64,000 nucleotides of DNA, taken from the NCBI RefSeq assembly GCF_900215155.1, contig NZ_LT907980.1, forward strand, positions 1,860,001-1,924,000. Reading direction: 5' to 3'. A program made the translations under genes and the position numbers. Under the pieces are notes generated by a model. It worked only from the letters and a program-made list of their open reading frames with translations, was not told the origin of the DNA and did no database searches. Every line of letters begins with the position of its first letter. Within the stretch, counting starts at the first letter, position 1. Positions 42,120 through 51,725 of the stretch are shown piece by piece. The DNA is from Marinobacter sp. LV10R510-11A. Lineage in GTDB: Bacteria > Pseudomonadota > Gammaproteobacteria > Pseudomonadales > Oleiphilaceae.

Positions 42120-43550
42120 ATGGATTCAACCAAGTTTTACATCAATGGGAAGTGGGTCACGCCTGTGGGAGCCCAGACGCTTGAGGTTATCAACCCCTCT
42201 GATGAGAAGGGCTTTTCCACGATTACCCTAGGCGCACAGGCCGATACGGACAACGCTGTCGGGGCTGCAAAAAAAGCACTCCCGGCTTGGGCGGCATCGA
42301 CCAAAGAGCAACGTATTGAGCTGCTGGAGCGCTTGCTCGAAACCTACAAAGCGCGTGCAGAAGAAATGGCTCAAACCATCAGCCGAGAAATGGGCGCCCC
42401 CATTGATCTTGCGAGAAGCGCACAGGTTGGTGCCGGCGCGGCCCATCTAAAAAACACCATCCGCGCGCTAAAATCTTTCAACTTTGAGCATCCGCTTGGC
42501 GATCACGCGCCAGATAACATCATTGTGCACGAGCCAGTGGGCGTCTGTGCGCTGATAACACCTTGGAACTGGCCGATGAACCAGGTGATGCTGAAGGTAG
42601 CCCCTGCGCTTGCCACGGGATGCACAGTGGTTCTCAAGCCATCTGAGATTTCGCCGTTATCCGCCATGCTTTTAACAGAGATGATCGATAGCTCGGGCTT
42701 CCCGGATGGCGTTTTCAACTTGATTAACGGCGACGGTGCAGGCGTGGGCTCGCAACTCTCCGAGCATCCGGACATTGATCTGGTCAGTTTTACCGGCTCA
42801 ACCCGTGCCGGCAAAGCAATTACAATTGCAGCGGCGGATACCATGAAGCGGGTTGGTCTGGAGTTAGGCGGCAAAGGCGCTAATATCATCTTTGCAGATG
42901 CCGATGAAAAAGCCGTGACCCGGGGCGTTCGCCACTGCTTCGTTAACTCGGGCCAGTCCTGTAACGCACCCACGCGAATGCTGGTGGAAAAGTCTATTTA
43001 TAAGCAGGCCGTTGAAACCGCAGCGATGATTGCCAGCAAAACCGACGTGGGCCACGCAGGTACCGAAGGCCGGCATATTGGGCCGGTGGTCTCCGAGCAA
43101 CAGTTCCTGAAGGTTCAGGCGCTGATTAAAAAGGGCATAGAGGAAGGTGCCACGCTGGTTGCCGGCGGTGAAGGGCGACCAGAAGGTTTTGAAAAGGGCT
43201 ATTTCGTGAAACCAACGGTTTTTGCTGATGTTACACCCGGCATGACAATCTGGAGCGAAGAGATCTTCGGCCCGGTTTTGGCCATCACACCTTTTGAAAC
43301 CGAAGAGGAGGCTGTGGAACTGGCTAACGACACTCTCTATGGGTTAACCAACTTCATCCAGACCGCTGACAAAGAAAGAGCACGAAGGCTCGCTAGGCAG
43401 GTCAGGTCTGGCATGGTGGAAGTCAACGGCAAGTCTGGATCGGCCGGCTTCCCATTCGGCGGCATGAAACAATCGGGTAATGGCAGTCGTGAAGGCGGCG
43501 TCTGGGGCCTGGAAGAATTCTTGGAGGTAAAGTCCGTCACTGACTGGTAA
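42120..43550 (+). CDS. NAD(P)-dependent aldehyde dehydrogenase
   Basis: 476 residues from ATG 42120, which follows GCGGAG; an ATG at 42087 is in frame but lacks a site. Catalytic Cys281 lies in NSGQSCNAPT and the general base Glu248 in LELGGKG. The cofactor loop GSTRAGKAI is near residue 225, and the C-terminal FGGMKQSGNGSREGG is family typical. It oxidises an aldehyde to the acid. The substrate is not readable from the sequence; the AraC neighbour may control it. Confidence 0.9.
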   Translation: MDSTKFYINGKWVTPVGAQTLEVINPSDEKGFSTITLGAQADTDNAVGAAKKALPAWAASTKEQRIELLERLLETYKARAEEMAQTISREMGAPIDLARSAQVGAGAAHLKNTIRALKSFNFEHPLGDHAPDNIIVHEPVGVCALITPWNWPMNQVMLKVAPALATGCTVVLKPSEISPLSAMLLTEMIDSSGFPDGVFNLINGDGAGVGSQLSEHPDIDLVSFTGSTRAGKAITIAAADTMKRVGLELGGKGANIIFADADEKAVTRGVRHCFVNSGQSCNAPTRMLVEKSIYKQAVETAAMIASKTDVGHAGTEGRHIGPVVSEQQFLKVQALIKKGIEEGATLVAGGEGRPEGFEKGYFVKPTVFADVTPGMTIWSEEIFGPVLAITPFETEEEAVELANDTLYGLTNFIQTADKERARRLARQVRSGMVEVNGKSGSAGFPFGGMKQSGNGSREGGVWGLEEFLEVKSVTDW

Positions 43551-43681
43551 GCCGCATACCTTACTCGCAATACCCAAAAGCCGGGGGCACTAGTCTGTTT
43601 GCCTCCGGCGCTGCATACCAGCGCCGGAGCGCCCTACGAATTCATGGTAGAATCCACCTTTAAAATTTACACTGCGTGCCA

Positions 43682-43722
43682 TTAGAAACTCTCCAGCAAA
43701 TAGTTAGAAACTCTCCAGCAAA
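43682..43722 (+). repeat. two perfect 19-bp direct repeats upstream of the DUF6172 gene
   Basis: TTAGAAACTCTCCAGCAAA occurs at 43682-43700 and again at 43704-43722, a period of 22 bases with spacer TAG. The pair ends 30 bases before the ATG at 43752. It may be a regulator binding array or a simple local duplication. Confidence 0.6.
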
Positions 43723-43751
43723 CAGTGGTAGCCCATCCCAGTAGGATCCCA

Positions 43752-44036
43752 ATGAAAAAGACCTTTAAGCTAGACCATCCGAAAATAAAAGTGCCTCGCG
43801 TCGTCGACTCGGTGAAGCACGACATCAGAAAATTCCTGAAAAAAGAACGTAAAAAACCCCTACCTTCCGATGCAATATATTGGGGCTTCGATTGCAAATT
43901 TGGCCAATCGGAAGAGGCAGCGGCTGAGGTGCACCTATCATCGCTGATGAAACATATCGATGAGCTTGTTGAAAACAACATTATGACGCTTTATGTAGAA
44001 ATTACGCCGAAAGCGATTACGGCCGGTGAAAAGTAA
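43752..44036 (+). CDS. DUF6172-family protein
   Basis: A 94-residue protein; ATG 43752 is used. The sequence MKKTFKLDHPKIKVPRVVDS, then RKFLKKERKKPLPSDAIYWG and FDCKFGQSEEAA, matches DUF6172, a small basic protein family in gammaproteobacteria with no known function. No membrane or signal segment. Confidence 0.65.
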   Translation: MKKTFKLDHPKIKVPRVVDSVKHDIRKFLKKERKKPLPSDAIYWGFDCKFGQSEEAAAEVHLSSLMKHIDELVENNIMTLYVEITPKAITAGEK

Positions 44037-44108
44037 CCGGCTAACCACTTCTCTGGCAGCTCCAAGCGCAACACCGAGCCTCTGATGAGAGTAGGTTAAT
44101 TCAGACAC

Positions 44109-44147
44109 AAAAAAGCCGAAGTGACGGGGAATCGCTTCGGTTTTTTT
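44109..44147. terminator. bidirectional intrinsic terminator
   Basis: CCGAAG (44116-44121) pairs with CTTCGG (44135-44140). An A tract before and seven Ts after allow termination in both directions. It separates the DUF6172 gene (+) from the merR-ihfA-pheT operon (-), which converge here. Confidence 0.75.
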
Positions 44148-44162
44148 GTTTGAAGAGGCTGC

Positions 44163-44528
44163 TTATTTTGCTGGCGCGTTAAGTACGTCCAGAACCTCTT
44201 CGAGTTCACTGATCATCTGTCGGATAAGCTGCTTGTACTGAGTCGTGTCATCTTTTATTTCATGGCTGCTCAGCTTTTGCTTGGCACCGCCAATGGTATA
44301 ACCTTGCTCGTACAGCAAACTGCGTATCTGGCGGATGGTAATCACATCAGCACGCTGGTAATAGCGGCGGTTACCCCGGCGTTTTACCGGTGATAGCTGC
44401 GAAAACTCCTGCTCCCAATAGCGCAGAACGTGAGCCTTAACTGCGCACAGCTCCGCAACCTCACCTATCGTGAAGTAGCGCTTCCCGGGAATAGCGGGGA
44501 GTTCGTTGTTATGACTGGGTTCCAACAT
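44163..44528 (-). CDS. MerR-family regulator
   Basis: A 121-residue protein. The winged HTH ([20 protein letters not shown], then WEQEF) is followed by [20 protein letters not shown] and a dimerisation helix at the C-terminus ([15 protein letters not shown]). It lacks the Cys ligands of metal sensors. A gene like this downstream of ihfA is conserved in pseudomonads and relatives. It overlaps ihfA by 20 bases. Confidence 0.85.
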   Translation of the reverse strand: MLEPSHNNELPAIPGKRYFTIGEVAELCAVKAHVLRYWEQEFSQLSPVKRRGNRRYYQRADVITIRQIRSLLYEQGYTIGGAKQKLSSHEIKDDTTQYKQLIRQMISELEEVLDVLNAPAK

Positions 44529-44811
44529 ACGTTTCTACTTTCTGTTTCAGTTTCTGTCCCGGGCGAAATGTAACAACACGTCGTGCACTTATCGGAATCT
44601 CTTCACCGGTTTTTGGGTTTCGCCCCGGACGCTGCTTTTTATCACGCAGATCGAAGTTGCCGAAACCCGACAATTTCACTTGCTCGTTGTGGCTGAGTGC
44701 GCCTCTGATCTCGTCGAAGAAAGCTTCCACCATTTCCTTGGCTTCGCGTTTGTTCAGGCCCAATTCCTCGTACAAGCGCTCCGCCATTTCCGCTTTCGTC
44801 AAAGCCGCCAT
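44509..44811 (-). CDS. ihfA: integration host factor subunit alpha
   Basis: A 100-residue HU/IHF protein. [20 protein letters not shown] and [20 protein letters not shown] (DNA-bending arm with the conserved Pro) identify IHF alpha. Its position directly after pheT, three bases away, is the standard gammaproteobacterial layout. IHF bends DNA for recombination and promoter control; the resident prophage encodes a Rha protein, whose family acts in an IHF-dependent way. Confidence 0.95.
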   Translation of the reverse strand: MAALTKAEMAERLYEELGLNKREAKEMVEAFFDEIRGALSHNEQVKLSGFGNFDLRDKKQRPGRNPKTGEEIPISARRVVTFRPGQKLKQKVETYVGTQS

Positions 44812-44814
44812 CTC

Positions 44815-47187
44815 TCAACTCCTTAGTGTTGCCCCCAACTCGTCCTTCAGTGCATCGATAACACCGTTGAAGAGCGAATGCACTTCATCTTCATTCAACG
44901 TACGTTCAGGATGCTGCCAGAACAGGCTAAGCGCTAGGCTTCGGTTACCCTCGCCAAGACTCTCTCCTTCATAGACATCGAACGCACGCAACGCGGTCAG
45001 GCGCTCGCCAGCATGTTTTCGGGCTATACGCTCTACGTCGGCAAACGCGACATCGCCACCAATAATAATTGCCAAATCTCGACGAACTTCGGGGAATTTC
45101 GAAATTTCTTTGAAATTAGGCACATATCCAGTAACGATCGAATTCAAGGATAGCTCAAACATCAGGATAGTGCCATTAAGTTCAAGATTTTTCTGAACTT
45201 GTGGGTGCAGCGTACCCAGCCATCCAACATGTTCGCCATCCCGCAGCAGCTCTGCGGTTTGGCCTGGATGCAGCGCCGGATGTCGGCTGCCAATAAACCC
45301 GATTTCAATGCCCAGCAAACTGAAGAGCCCTTCCAACTCCCCTTTTACGTCAAAGAAATCCGCATTTCTGCGACCGTTCACCCAGTTTTCAGAATATTGT
45401 GGACCTACAACCACGCCTGCCAACATGGGTTGCTGATCAATACGCTGATCGTCCTGCAGAAAGCGCAAACCTGTTTCGAACAGGCGAATGCGCGGCTGCT
45501 GTCGATTTTGGTTGTGGGCGACCGTTTTCAGCAGGCCACTCCAAAGGCTCGTCCGCATAACGGACAGGTCTGACGAGATCGGGTTTGCCAATGCAATCCC
45601 TTCACGCTCTGGGTCTACCTGGGTTTGCACCTTCGGATCCACAAAGCTGTAAGTGATTGCTTCTTGGTAGCCATGAGACACAAAATAATTCTGTATAGCC
45701 GACAATGGACGAGTCGCTTCGTCATTTAGCCTGAGGCCCAAGGCACCAGTCGGTTCAGTAATCGGCAAGTTGTTGTAACCATAGATGCGACCCACCTCTT
45801 CTATCAGATCCTCTTCGATCGAAATATCAGGGCGAAAGCTGGGTACAAGAATGCGCCAACCATCCTTAAGCAATTTATCGACGCGCAAGCCTAGCCGGGT
45901 CAGAATTTCCTCAACCGTGGTGCGATCAATTTCTAGGCCCAACACATCGGCAAGTCGCTGCGAGCGAAAATTAATTGTGCGCTCTTTCGGCAGATGCTCT
46001 GCACTGGCCACTTCAACAATTTCGCCTGGCTCGCCGCCTACGATCTCCATCAACAATCCTGTGGCGCGCTCCATAGCGTCGCGGGAAAGCTCATAGTCCA
46101 CGCCGCGCTCGAAGCGATGGGAGGCATCTGTGTGCAAGCCATAATGGCGGGCTTGGCCTGCGAGAGAAATCGGCTCAAAATAGGCAGACTCGAGCACCAA
46201 GTCGCGGGTTTTTTCGCTAACGCCTGAATGCTCGCCACCCATAATGCCGGCGATCGCAATGGGCTTTTCATGATCGGCAATCACCAACGTTTTTTCAGTC
46301 AACTCAACTTCCTGGCCATCCAGTAGCACCAGCTTTTCCGCCGGCTTTGCCATGCGCACCACAATACCCGTGGTGATCTCATCACGATCAAACGCATGCA
46401 TGGGCTGACCCAGTTCCAACATTACGTAGTTGGTCACATCCACCGCCGCATCAATCGACCGAATCCCAGAACGGCGAAGTTTTTCCTGCATCCACAGAGG
46501 CGTCTCAGCTTGCAGGTTTACGTTGCGAAGTATGCGGGCCAGATATCGCGGGCAGCCCTCGGGCGCATCAACACGAATATCAGGTACTTCTGAGTGTACG
46601 GCTTCAACGGGATCAATCTGCGGCCCCTCGGGAACCAGGCTATTCAGAACAGCGACTTCGCGGGCAATACCTTTAAGGGAGAGGCAGTCACTCCGATTGG
46701 GGGTTAGGTCCACATCAATGGCGACATCGTTAAGCTTAAGATAATCAGTTAGCGCGGCACCCACCGGAGCATCAGCAGGCAATTCCATGAGGCCTTCGTG
46801 GCTATCAGACAACCCCAACTCGGATTCAGAGCACAGCATGCCTTCAGAAGGCTGGCCACGAAGTTCGGCTTTGCGAATTTTGAAATCGCCGGGCAGCACA
46901 GCGCCAACCACGGCAAAAGGCACCTTCAGCCCCTCACGAACGTTGGGGGCCCCGCACACAATCTGAACCGTCTGGCTGCCATCACTAACCTGACATACAC
47001 GCAGCTTGTCGGCGTCTGGGTGAGGCTCAACCGATTGAACCTCGCCAACCACCACGCCTTGAAACTTACCGGCCACAGGCTCGAAGCCATCTACTTCCAG
47101 CCCTGCCATCGTAATCTGATCCATCAACTCCTGAGAGGTGATTTTCGGGTTAACCCACTCGCGCAGCCACTGCTCACTGAATTTCAT
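44815..47187 (-). CDS. pheT: phenylalanyl-tRNA synthetase beta subunit
   Basis: A 790-residue subunit of normal length. It contains the EMAP-like tRNA-binding domain (residues about 40-150, VVVGEVQSVEPHPDADKLRV), B3/4 editing and B5 domains (DVDLTPNRSDCLSLKGIARE, ASHRFERGVDYEL) and the C-terminal ferredoxin-fold anticodon-binding domain (SKFPEVRRDLAIIIG). With PheS it forms the alpha2-beta2 enzyme that charges tRNA-Phe. Confidence 0.95.
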   Translation of the reverse strand: MKFSEQWLREWVNPKITSQELMDQITMAGLEVDGFEPVAGKFQGVVVGEVQSVEPHPDADKLRVCQVSDGSQTVQIVCGAPNVREGLKVPFAVVGAVLPGDFKIRKAELRGQPSEGMLCSESELGLSDSHEGLMELPADAPVGAALTDYLKLNDVAIDVDLTPNRSDCLSLKGIAREVAVLNSLVPEGPQIDPVEAVHSEVPDIRVDAPEGCPRYLARILRNVNLQAETPLWMQEKLRRSGIRSIDAAVDVTNYVMLELGQPMHAFDRDEITTGIVVRMAKPAEKLVLLDGQEVELTEKTLVIADHEKPIAIAGIMGGEHSGVSEKTRDLVLESAYFEPISLAGQARHYGLHTDASHRFERGVDYELSRDAMERATGLLMEIVGGEPGEIVEVASAEHLPKERTINFRSQRLADVLGLEIDRTTVEEILTRLGLRVDKLLKDGWRILVPSFRPDISIEEDLIEEVGRIYGYNNLPITEPTGALGLRLNDEATRPLSAIQNYFVSHGYQEAITYSFVDPKVQTQVDPEREGIALANPISSDLSVMRTSLWSGLLKTVAHNQNRQQPRIRLFETGLRFLQDDQRIDQQPMLAGVVVGPQYSENWVNGRRNADFFDVKGELEGLFSLLGIEIGFIGSRHPALHPGQTAELLRDGEHVGWLGTLHPQVQKNLELNGTILMFELSLNSIVTGYVPNFKEISKFPEVRRDLAIIIGGDVAFADVERIARKHAGERLTALRAFDVYEGESLGEGNRSLALSLFWQHPERTLNEDEVHSLFNGVIDALKDELGATLRS

Positions 47188-47247
47188 GGTTATTGCCTTG
47201 TCCTGATGCGGTTTCGACTATCGATTTGGATGCCGTGAAACGTCGTA

Positions 47248-48276
<1,029 letters not shown>

Positions 48277-48301
48277 TCAAAAATTGAAATTTTGAAACAA
48301 A

Positions 48302-48331
48302 AATAGGGGAAGAGCGTGCCCTTCCCCTATT
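48302..48331 (-). terminator. terminator/attenuator between rplT and pheS
   Basis: On the minus strand AATAGGGGAAG (48331-48321) pairs with CTTCCCCTATT (48312-48302), followed by TTTTTGTTT. It sits about 55 bases before the pheS start. It could end the ribosomal transcript or attenuate pheST; no Phe-rich leader peptide was found upstream. Confidence 0.7.
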
Positions 48332-48405
48332 AAACGGTGCCTATTGCGCTATGTGATCAGCACCTGGCACCGGATCGATTCGTAATCGATGAAAGAACTA
48401 AGCGA

Positions 48406-48759
48406 TCAAAGAGATGCTTTGGCTGTCTCAACAACAGCAGCAAATGCCTGCCTCTCGTTCATGGCCAGATCTGCCAGAACCTTACGATCGATTTCAACAT
48501 TTGCCTTTTTCATACCAGCGATCAAACGGCTGTATGACAGACCGTTAAGACGCGCACCAGCGTTGATACGGGCAATCCACAATGCGCGGAATGTACGCTT
48601 ACGGTTACGACGGTCGCGATACGCATACTGACCGGCTTTGATAACCGCTTGCTTGGCAACGCGGTATACACGGCTACGAGCACCGTAGTAACCCTTGGCC
48701 TGCTTTAAAATCTTCTTGTGACGACGACGTGCAACCACGCCACGCTTAACACGAGCCAT
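48406..48759 (-). CDS. rplT: 50S ribosomal protein L20
   Basis: A 117-residue basic protein with full L20 length. [20 protein letters not shown] and [17 protein letters not shown] are the conserved rRNA-binding N-terminal extension; the globular part ends [15 protein letters not shown]. In many bacteria L20 represses its own operon by binding the rpmI leader. It is co-transcribed with rpmI. Confidence 0.97.
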   Translation of the reverse strand: MARVKRGVVARRRHKKILKQAKGYYGARSRVYRVAKQAVIKAGQYAYRDRRNRKRTFRALWIARINAGARLNGLSYSRLIAGMKKANVEIDRKVLADLAMNERQAFAAVVETAKASL

Positions 48760-48803
48760 ACTATAATCCTTCTACCTTTAAACCGTTGTGTGTGCAGTAC
48801 TCG

Positions 48804-48995
48804 TTATTTTCCGAGCATACGCTTTACGGATGCCACATCAGACTTGGCAACCAATGAAGTACCACGCAGCTGACGCTTACGCTTAGGGCTCTTCTTGGTC
48901 AGGATGTGACTGGTGAAGGCTGACTTGTGCTTGAAGCCGGTAGCGGTTTTCTTGAACCGCTTGGCCGCTCCACTTTTCGTTTTCATCTTAGGCAT
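48804..48995 (-). CDS. rpmI: 50S ribosomal protein L35
   Basis: A 63-residue very basic protein. [20 protein letters not shown] and [20 protein letters not shown] are the L35 signature. It sits between infC and rplT as in nearly all bacteria. Confidence 0.96.
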   Translation of the reverse strand: MPKMKTKSGAAKRFKKTATGFKHKSAFTSHILTKKSPKRKRQLRGTSLVAKSDVASVKRMLGK

Positions 48996-49088
48996 TTTTA
49001 AAACTCCGCATTCGTTTTTAATGACATCAATATGAACTTGAACGACAAAACCCCCGCTTATGGCAGGGGATTCATCACTGAATCAAAT

Positions 49089-49628
49089 TCACTTCTTTTT
49101 GCGGGGAGCCACGATCATGGTCATTTGACGGCCTTCCATTTTCGGCCGCATTTCAACCTGAGCCAGCGCGTCAATATCTACTTCAATTCGCTCCATGAGC
49201 TTCATACCAATTTCTTGGTGCGCCATCTCACGGCCACGGAAGCGGATAGTGATTTTGCCGCGATCCCCGCCTTCAAGGAAACGTACCAGGTTGCGTAGTT
49301 TTACCTGATAATCCCCTTCTTCAGTTCCTGGTCGGAACTTAAGCTCTTTAACTTGCGTTTGTTTCTGCTTCTTCTTGGCAGCTGCCTTCGCCTTTTTCTC
49401 ATCGAAGACTTTTTTGCCATAGTCCATTATTTTACAGACGATCGGATCGGAATCTGTAACCTGAACTAGATCCAGGGTCGCCTCCTCTGCCATCTTGAGG
49501 GCGTCTTCCATCGAAACCACCCCAACCTGATTGCCTTCGGCATCGATCAGGCGGACTTCAGTTGCATCAATATTCTCATTAATCGGTGCCTTTGGAGTAC
49601 GCCCACCCCGATTCGCTCGCTGTTTAAT
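49089..49628 (-). CDS. infC: translation initiation factor IF-3 with AUU start
   Basis: 179 residues when started at the ATT codon at 49628-49626, giving [20 protein letters not shown], the expected IF-3 N-terminus. The first ATG in frame would cut off the N-terminal domain. GGAG precedes the ATT and the thrS stop is two bases upstream. A non-canonical AUU start is the known device by which IF-3 limits its own synthesis. Both domains are present ([20 protein letters not shown] in the C-terminal part). IF-3 binds the 30S subunit and proofreads initiation. Confidence 0.93.
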   Translation of the reverse strand: MKQRANRGGRTPKAPINENIDATEVRLIDAEGNQVGVVSMEDALKMAEEATLDLVQVTDSDPIVCKIMDYGKKVFDEKKAKAAAKKKQKQTQVKELKFRPGTEEGDYQVKLRNLVRFLEGGDRGKITIRFRGREMAHQEIGMKLMERIEVDIDALAQVEMRPKMEGRQMTMIVAPRKKK

Positions 49629-49630
49629 AG

Positions 49631-51556
49631 TTAATTCTCCATCTTGGTTCTGCCCTTGCGCTCAACATCTTCCTGTAGAAGCTGCTCAAACGCTTCGAGC
49701 GATAAGGTTCCCAAATCTTTACCTTTGCGGGTTCTCACCGCAACGGTGTTGTTCTCGACTTCTTTATCACCGACAACGACAAGGTAGGGAACTTTGTTAA
49801 TAGTATGCTCGCGGATTTTAAAGCCGATCTTCTCGTTTCTCAAGTCAGCATTAACCCTAAAGCCTAAAGAATCCAACTTTTTCGCCAGATTCTGACAATA
49901 ATCACGCTGATTATCGGTAATATTGAGAATTGCCACCTGGGTTGGAGCCAGCCAAGTCGGGAACGCGCCTTCGTACTCCTCAATCAGGATACCAATAAAC
50001 CGCTCAAACGAGCCAAGTACGGCTCGATGCAGCATCACCGGTGTTTTACGTTCGGAGTTATCCGCGACGTATTGCGCACCAAGGCGGCCAGGCATGGAGA
50101 AGTCTACCTGAATAGTGCCACACTGCCATACCCGCCCGATACAGTCCTTCAAAGAAAACTCGATTTTCGGGCCATAAAACGCGCCTTCGCCCGGTAAAAG
50201 CTCCCAATCGACACCTTCGCGGTTCAGAGCCTCTTCAAGTGCAGCTTCGGATTTGTCCCAAACTTCATCAGAGCCCACGCGCTGTTCCGGACGAGTGGAC
50301 AGCTTGTACAGAATCTCGGTAAAGCCAAAATCTTTGTACACCTCGTGCAGCAGGTCAATAAACTTGGACACTTCCTGCTGAACGGCATCTTCTTCACAGA
50401 AGATGTGGGCGTCGTCTTGGGTAAAACCACGCACGCGCATCAATCCGTGCAGCGCACCAGAGGCTTCGTTTCGGTGACAGGAACCGAATTCCGCCAAGCG
50501 CAGCGGCAGGTCCTTATAGCTTTTCAGGCCTTGGTTGAATACCTGGATGTGACACGGACAATTCATCGGCTTGATAGCAAAGTCGTGTTTTTCCGACTCG
50601 GTGGTAAACATGCTTTCTTTGAACTTGTCCCAGTGGCCGGACTTTTCCCACAGTTCGCGGGACACTATCTGGGGTGTCTTGATTTCCTGATAGTCGTGTC
50701 GGTGCAGGATATCTCGCATGTACTGCTCTATTTTCTGATACACGGTCCAGCCCGCCGGATGCCAGAACACCATGCCCGGAGCTTCTTCCTGCATGTGGAA
50801 CAAGCCCAGCTTTTTGCCCACTTTGCGGTGATCACGCTTTTCGGCTTCTTCAATGCGGTGCAGATGCGCTTTCAAGTCTTTTTTGTTAGCCCAAGCGGTG
50901 CCGTACACGCGCTGCAACTGTTCGTTATCCGTATCGCCACGCCAGAAAGCGCCGGACACCTTAGTCAGCTTGAAGGCTTTCATTTTGCCGGTGCTAGGCA
51001 CATGAGGGCCACGGCACAGGTCGATAAAATCACCTTGGCGATAAAAAGACAGATCTTCTTCCCCGGGAATGTCTTCGATAATGCGAACTTTGTACTCTTC
51101 ACCCATCTCGGTGAACAACGCAACGGCTTCGCTGCGCGACAGCACCGAGCGCGACACTGGAATGTCCTGCTTGGTCAGCTCCGTCATGCGCTTTTCAATA
51201 CGCGCCAGATCTTCGTTCGTGAAGGGACGGTCGTACTTGAAATCGTAGTAAAAACCGCCGTCTATAACCGGCCCGATAGTCACTTGGGCCTCCGGAAACA
51301 GCTCTTTTACCGCCATGGCCAACAGGTGGGCCGTGGAGTGGCGGATAACCTCAAGGCCGTCGGCGTCGCGCTCGGTGATGATGGCCAGTTCGGCGTCGTG
51401 TTCAATCAGGTAACTGGTGTCGACCAGGCTGCCATCGACTTTACCCGCCAGTGCCGCCTTTGCCAGACCGGCGCCAATATCGGCCGCCACATCGTGTACG
51501 CTGACGGGTTGGGCAAAACTGCGATGACTGCCGTCAGGCAGGGTAACTACGGGCAT
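49631..51556 (-). CDS. thrS: threonyl-tRNA synthetase
   Basis: 641 residues from ATG 51556, preceded by AGGAG; the frame runs to 51634 but the extra part is not conserved. Domains in order: TGS ([20 protein letters not shown]), editing domain with [10 protein letters not shown] near 75, class II core ([20 protein letters not shown], with the zinc-binding [10 protein letters not shown] near 335) and the anticodon-binding domain ([20 protein letters not shown]). It charges tRNA-Thr and edits Ser-tRNA. First gene of the operon. Confidence 0.95.
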   Translation of the reverse strand: MPVVTLPDGSHRSFAQPVSVHDVAADIGAGLAKAALAGKVDGSLVDTSYLIEHDAELAIITERDADGLEVIRHSTAHLLAMAVKELFPEAQVTIGPVIDGGFYYDFKYDRPFTNEDLARIEKRMTELTKQDIPVSRSVLSRSEAVALFTEMGEEYKVRIIEDIPGEEDLSFYRQGDFIDLCRGPHVPSTGKMKAFKLTKVSGAFWRGDTDNEQLQRVYGTAWANKKDLKAHLHRIEEAEKRDHRKVGKKLGLFHMQEEAPGMVFWHPAGWTVYQKIEQYMRDILHRHDYQEIKTPQIVSRELWEKSGHWDKFKESMFTTESEKHDFAIKPMNCPCHIQVFNQGLKSYKDLPLRLAEFGSCHRNEASGALHGLMRVRGFTQDDAHIFCEEDAVQQEVSKFIDLLHEVYKDFGFTEILYKLSTRPEQRVGSDEVWDKSEAALEEALNREGVDWELLPGEGAFYGPKIEFSLKDCIGRVWQCGTIQVDFSMPGRLGAQYVADNSERKTPVMLHRAVLGSFERFIGILIEEYEGAFPTWLAPTQVAILNITDNQRDYCQNLAKKLDSLGFRVNADLRNEKIGFKIREHTINKVPYLVVVGDKEVENNTVAVRTRKGKDLGTLSLEAFEQLLQEDVERKGRTKMEN

Positions 51557-51663
51557 GGAATGCTCCTGGGAGATGCTCAGCGGTGATCTATACCAAAGAC
51601 CACTTGTGTGAATGGCCGCCGCGATACAAACCACGGTGCCAAGAGTGGGGCGGAGTTTAACAG

Positions 51664-51694
51664 AAAAATCCCCGGCAGGTTAATGCCGGGGATT
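51664..51694 (-). terminator. intrinsic terminator after the TRAP permease gene
   Basis: On the minus strand AATCCCCGGCA (51694-51684) pairs with TGCCGGGGATT (51677-51667) around a six-base loop, followed by TTT. It lies about 30 bases after the TRAP permease stop and about 110 bases before the thrS start. Confidence 0.75.
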
Positions 51695-51725
51695 GCTTAG
51701 GGGCTTGCACATTGTGCCCGCCAGA

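Noticed and set aside
48332..48405. pheM-type leader peptide for pheST attenuation
   Set aside because: No short frame with a run of Phe codons was found before the hairpin.
50345..51586. 413-codon frame on the plus strand
   Set aside because: Lies entirely opposite thrS; a codon-bias shadow.
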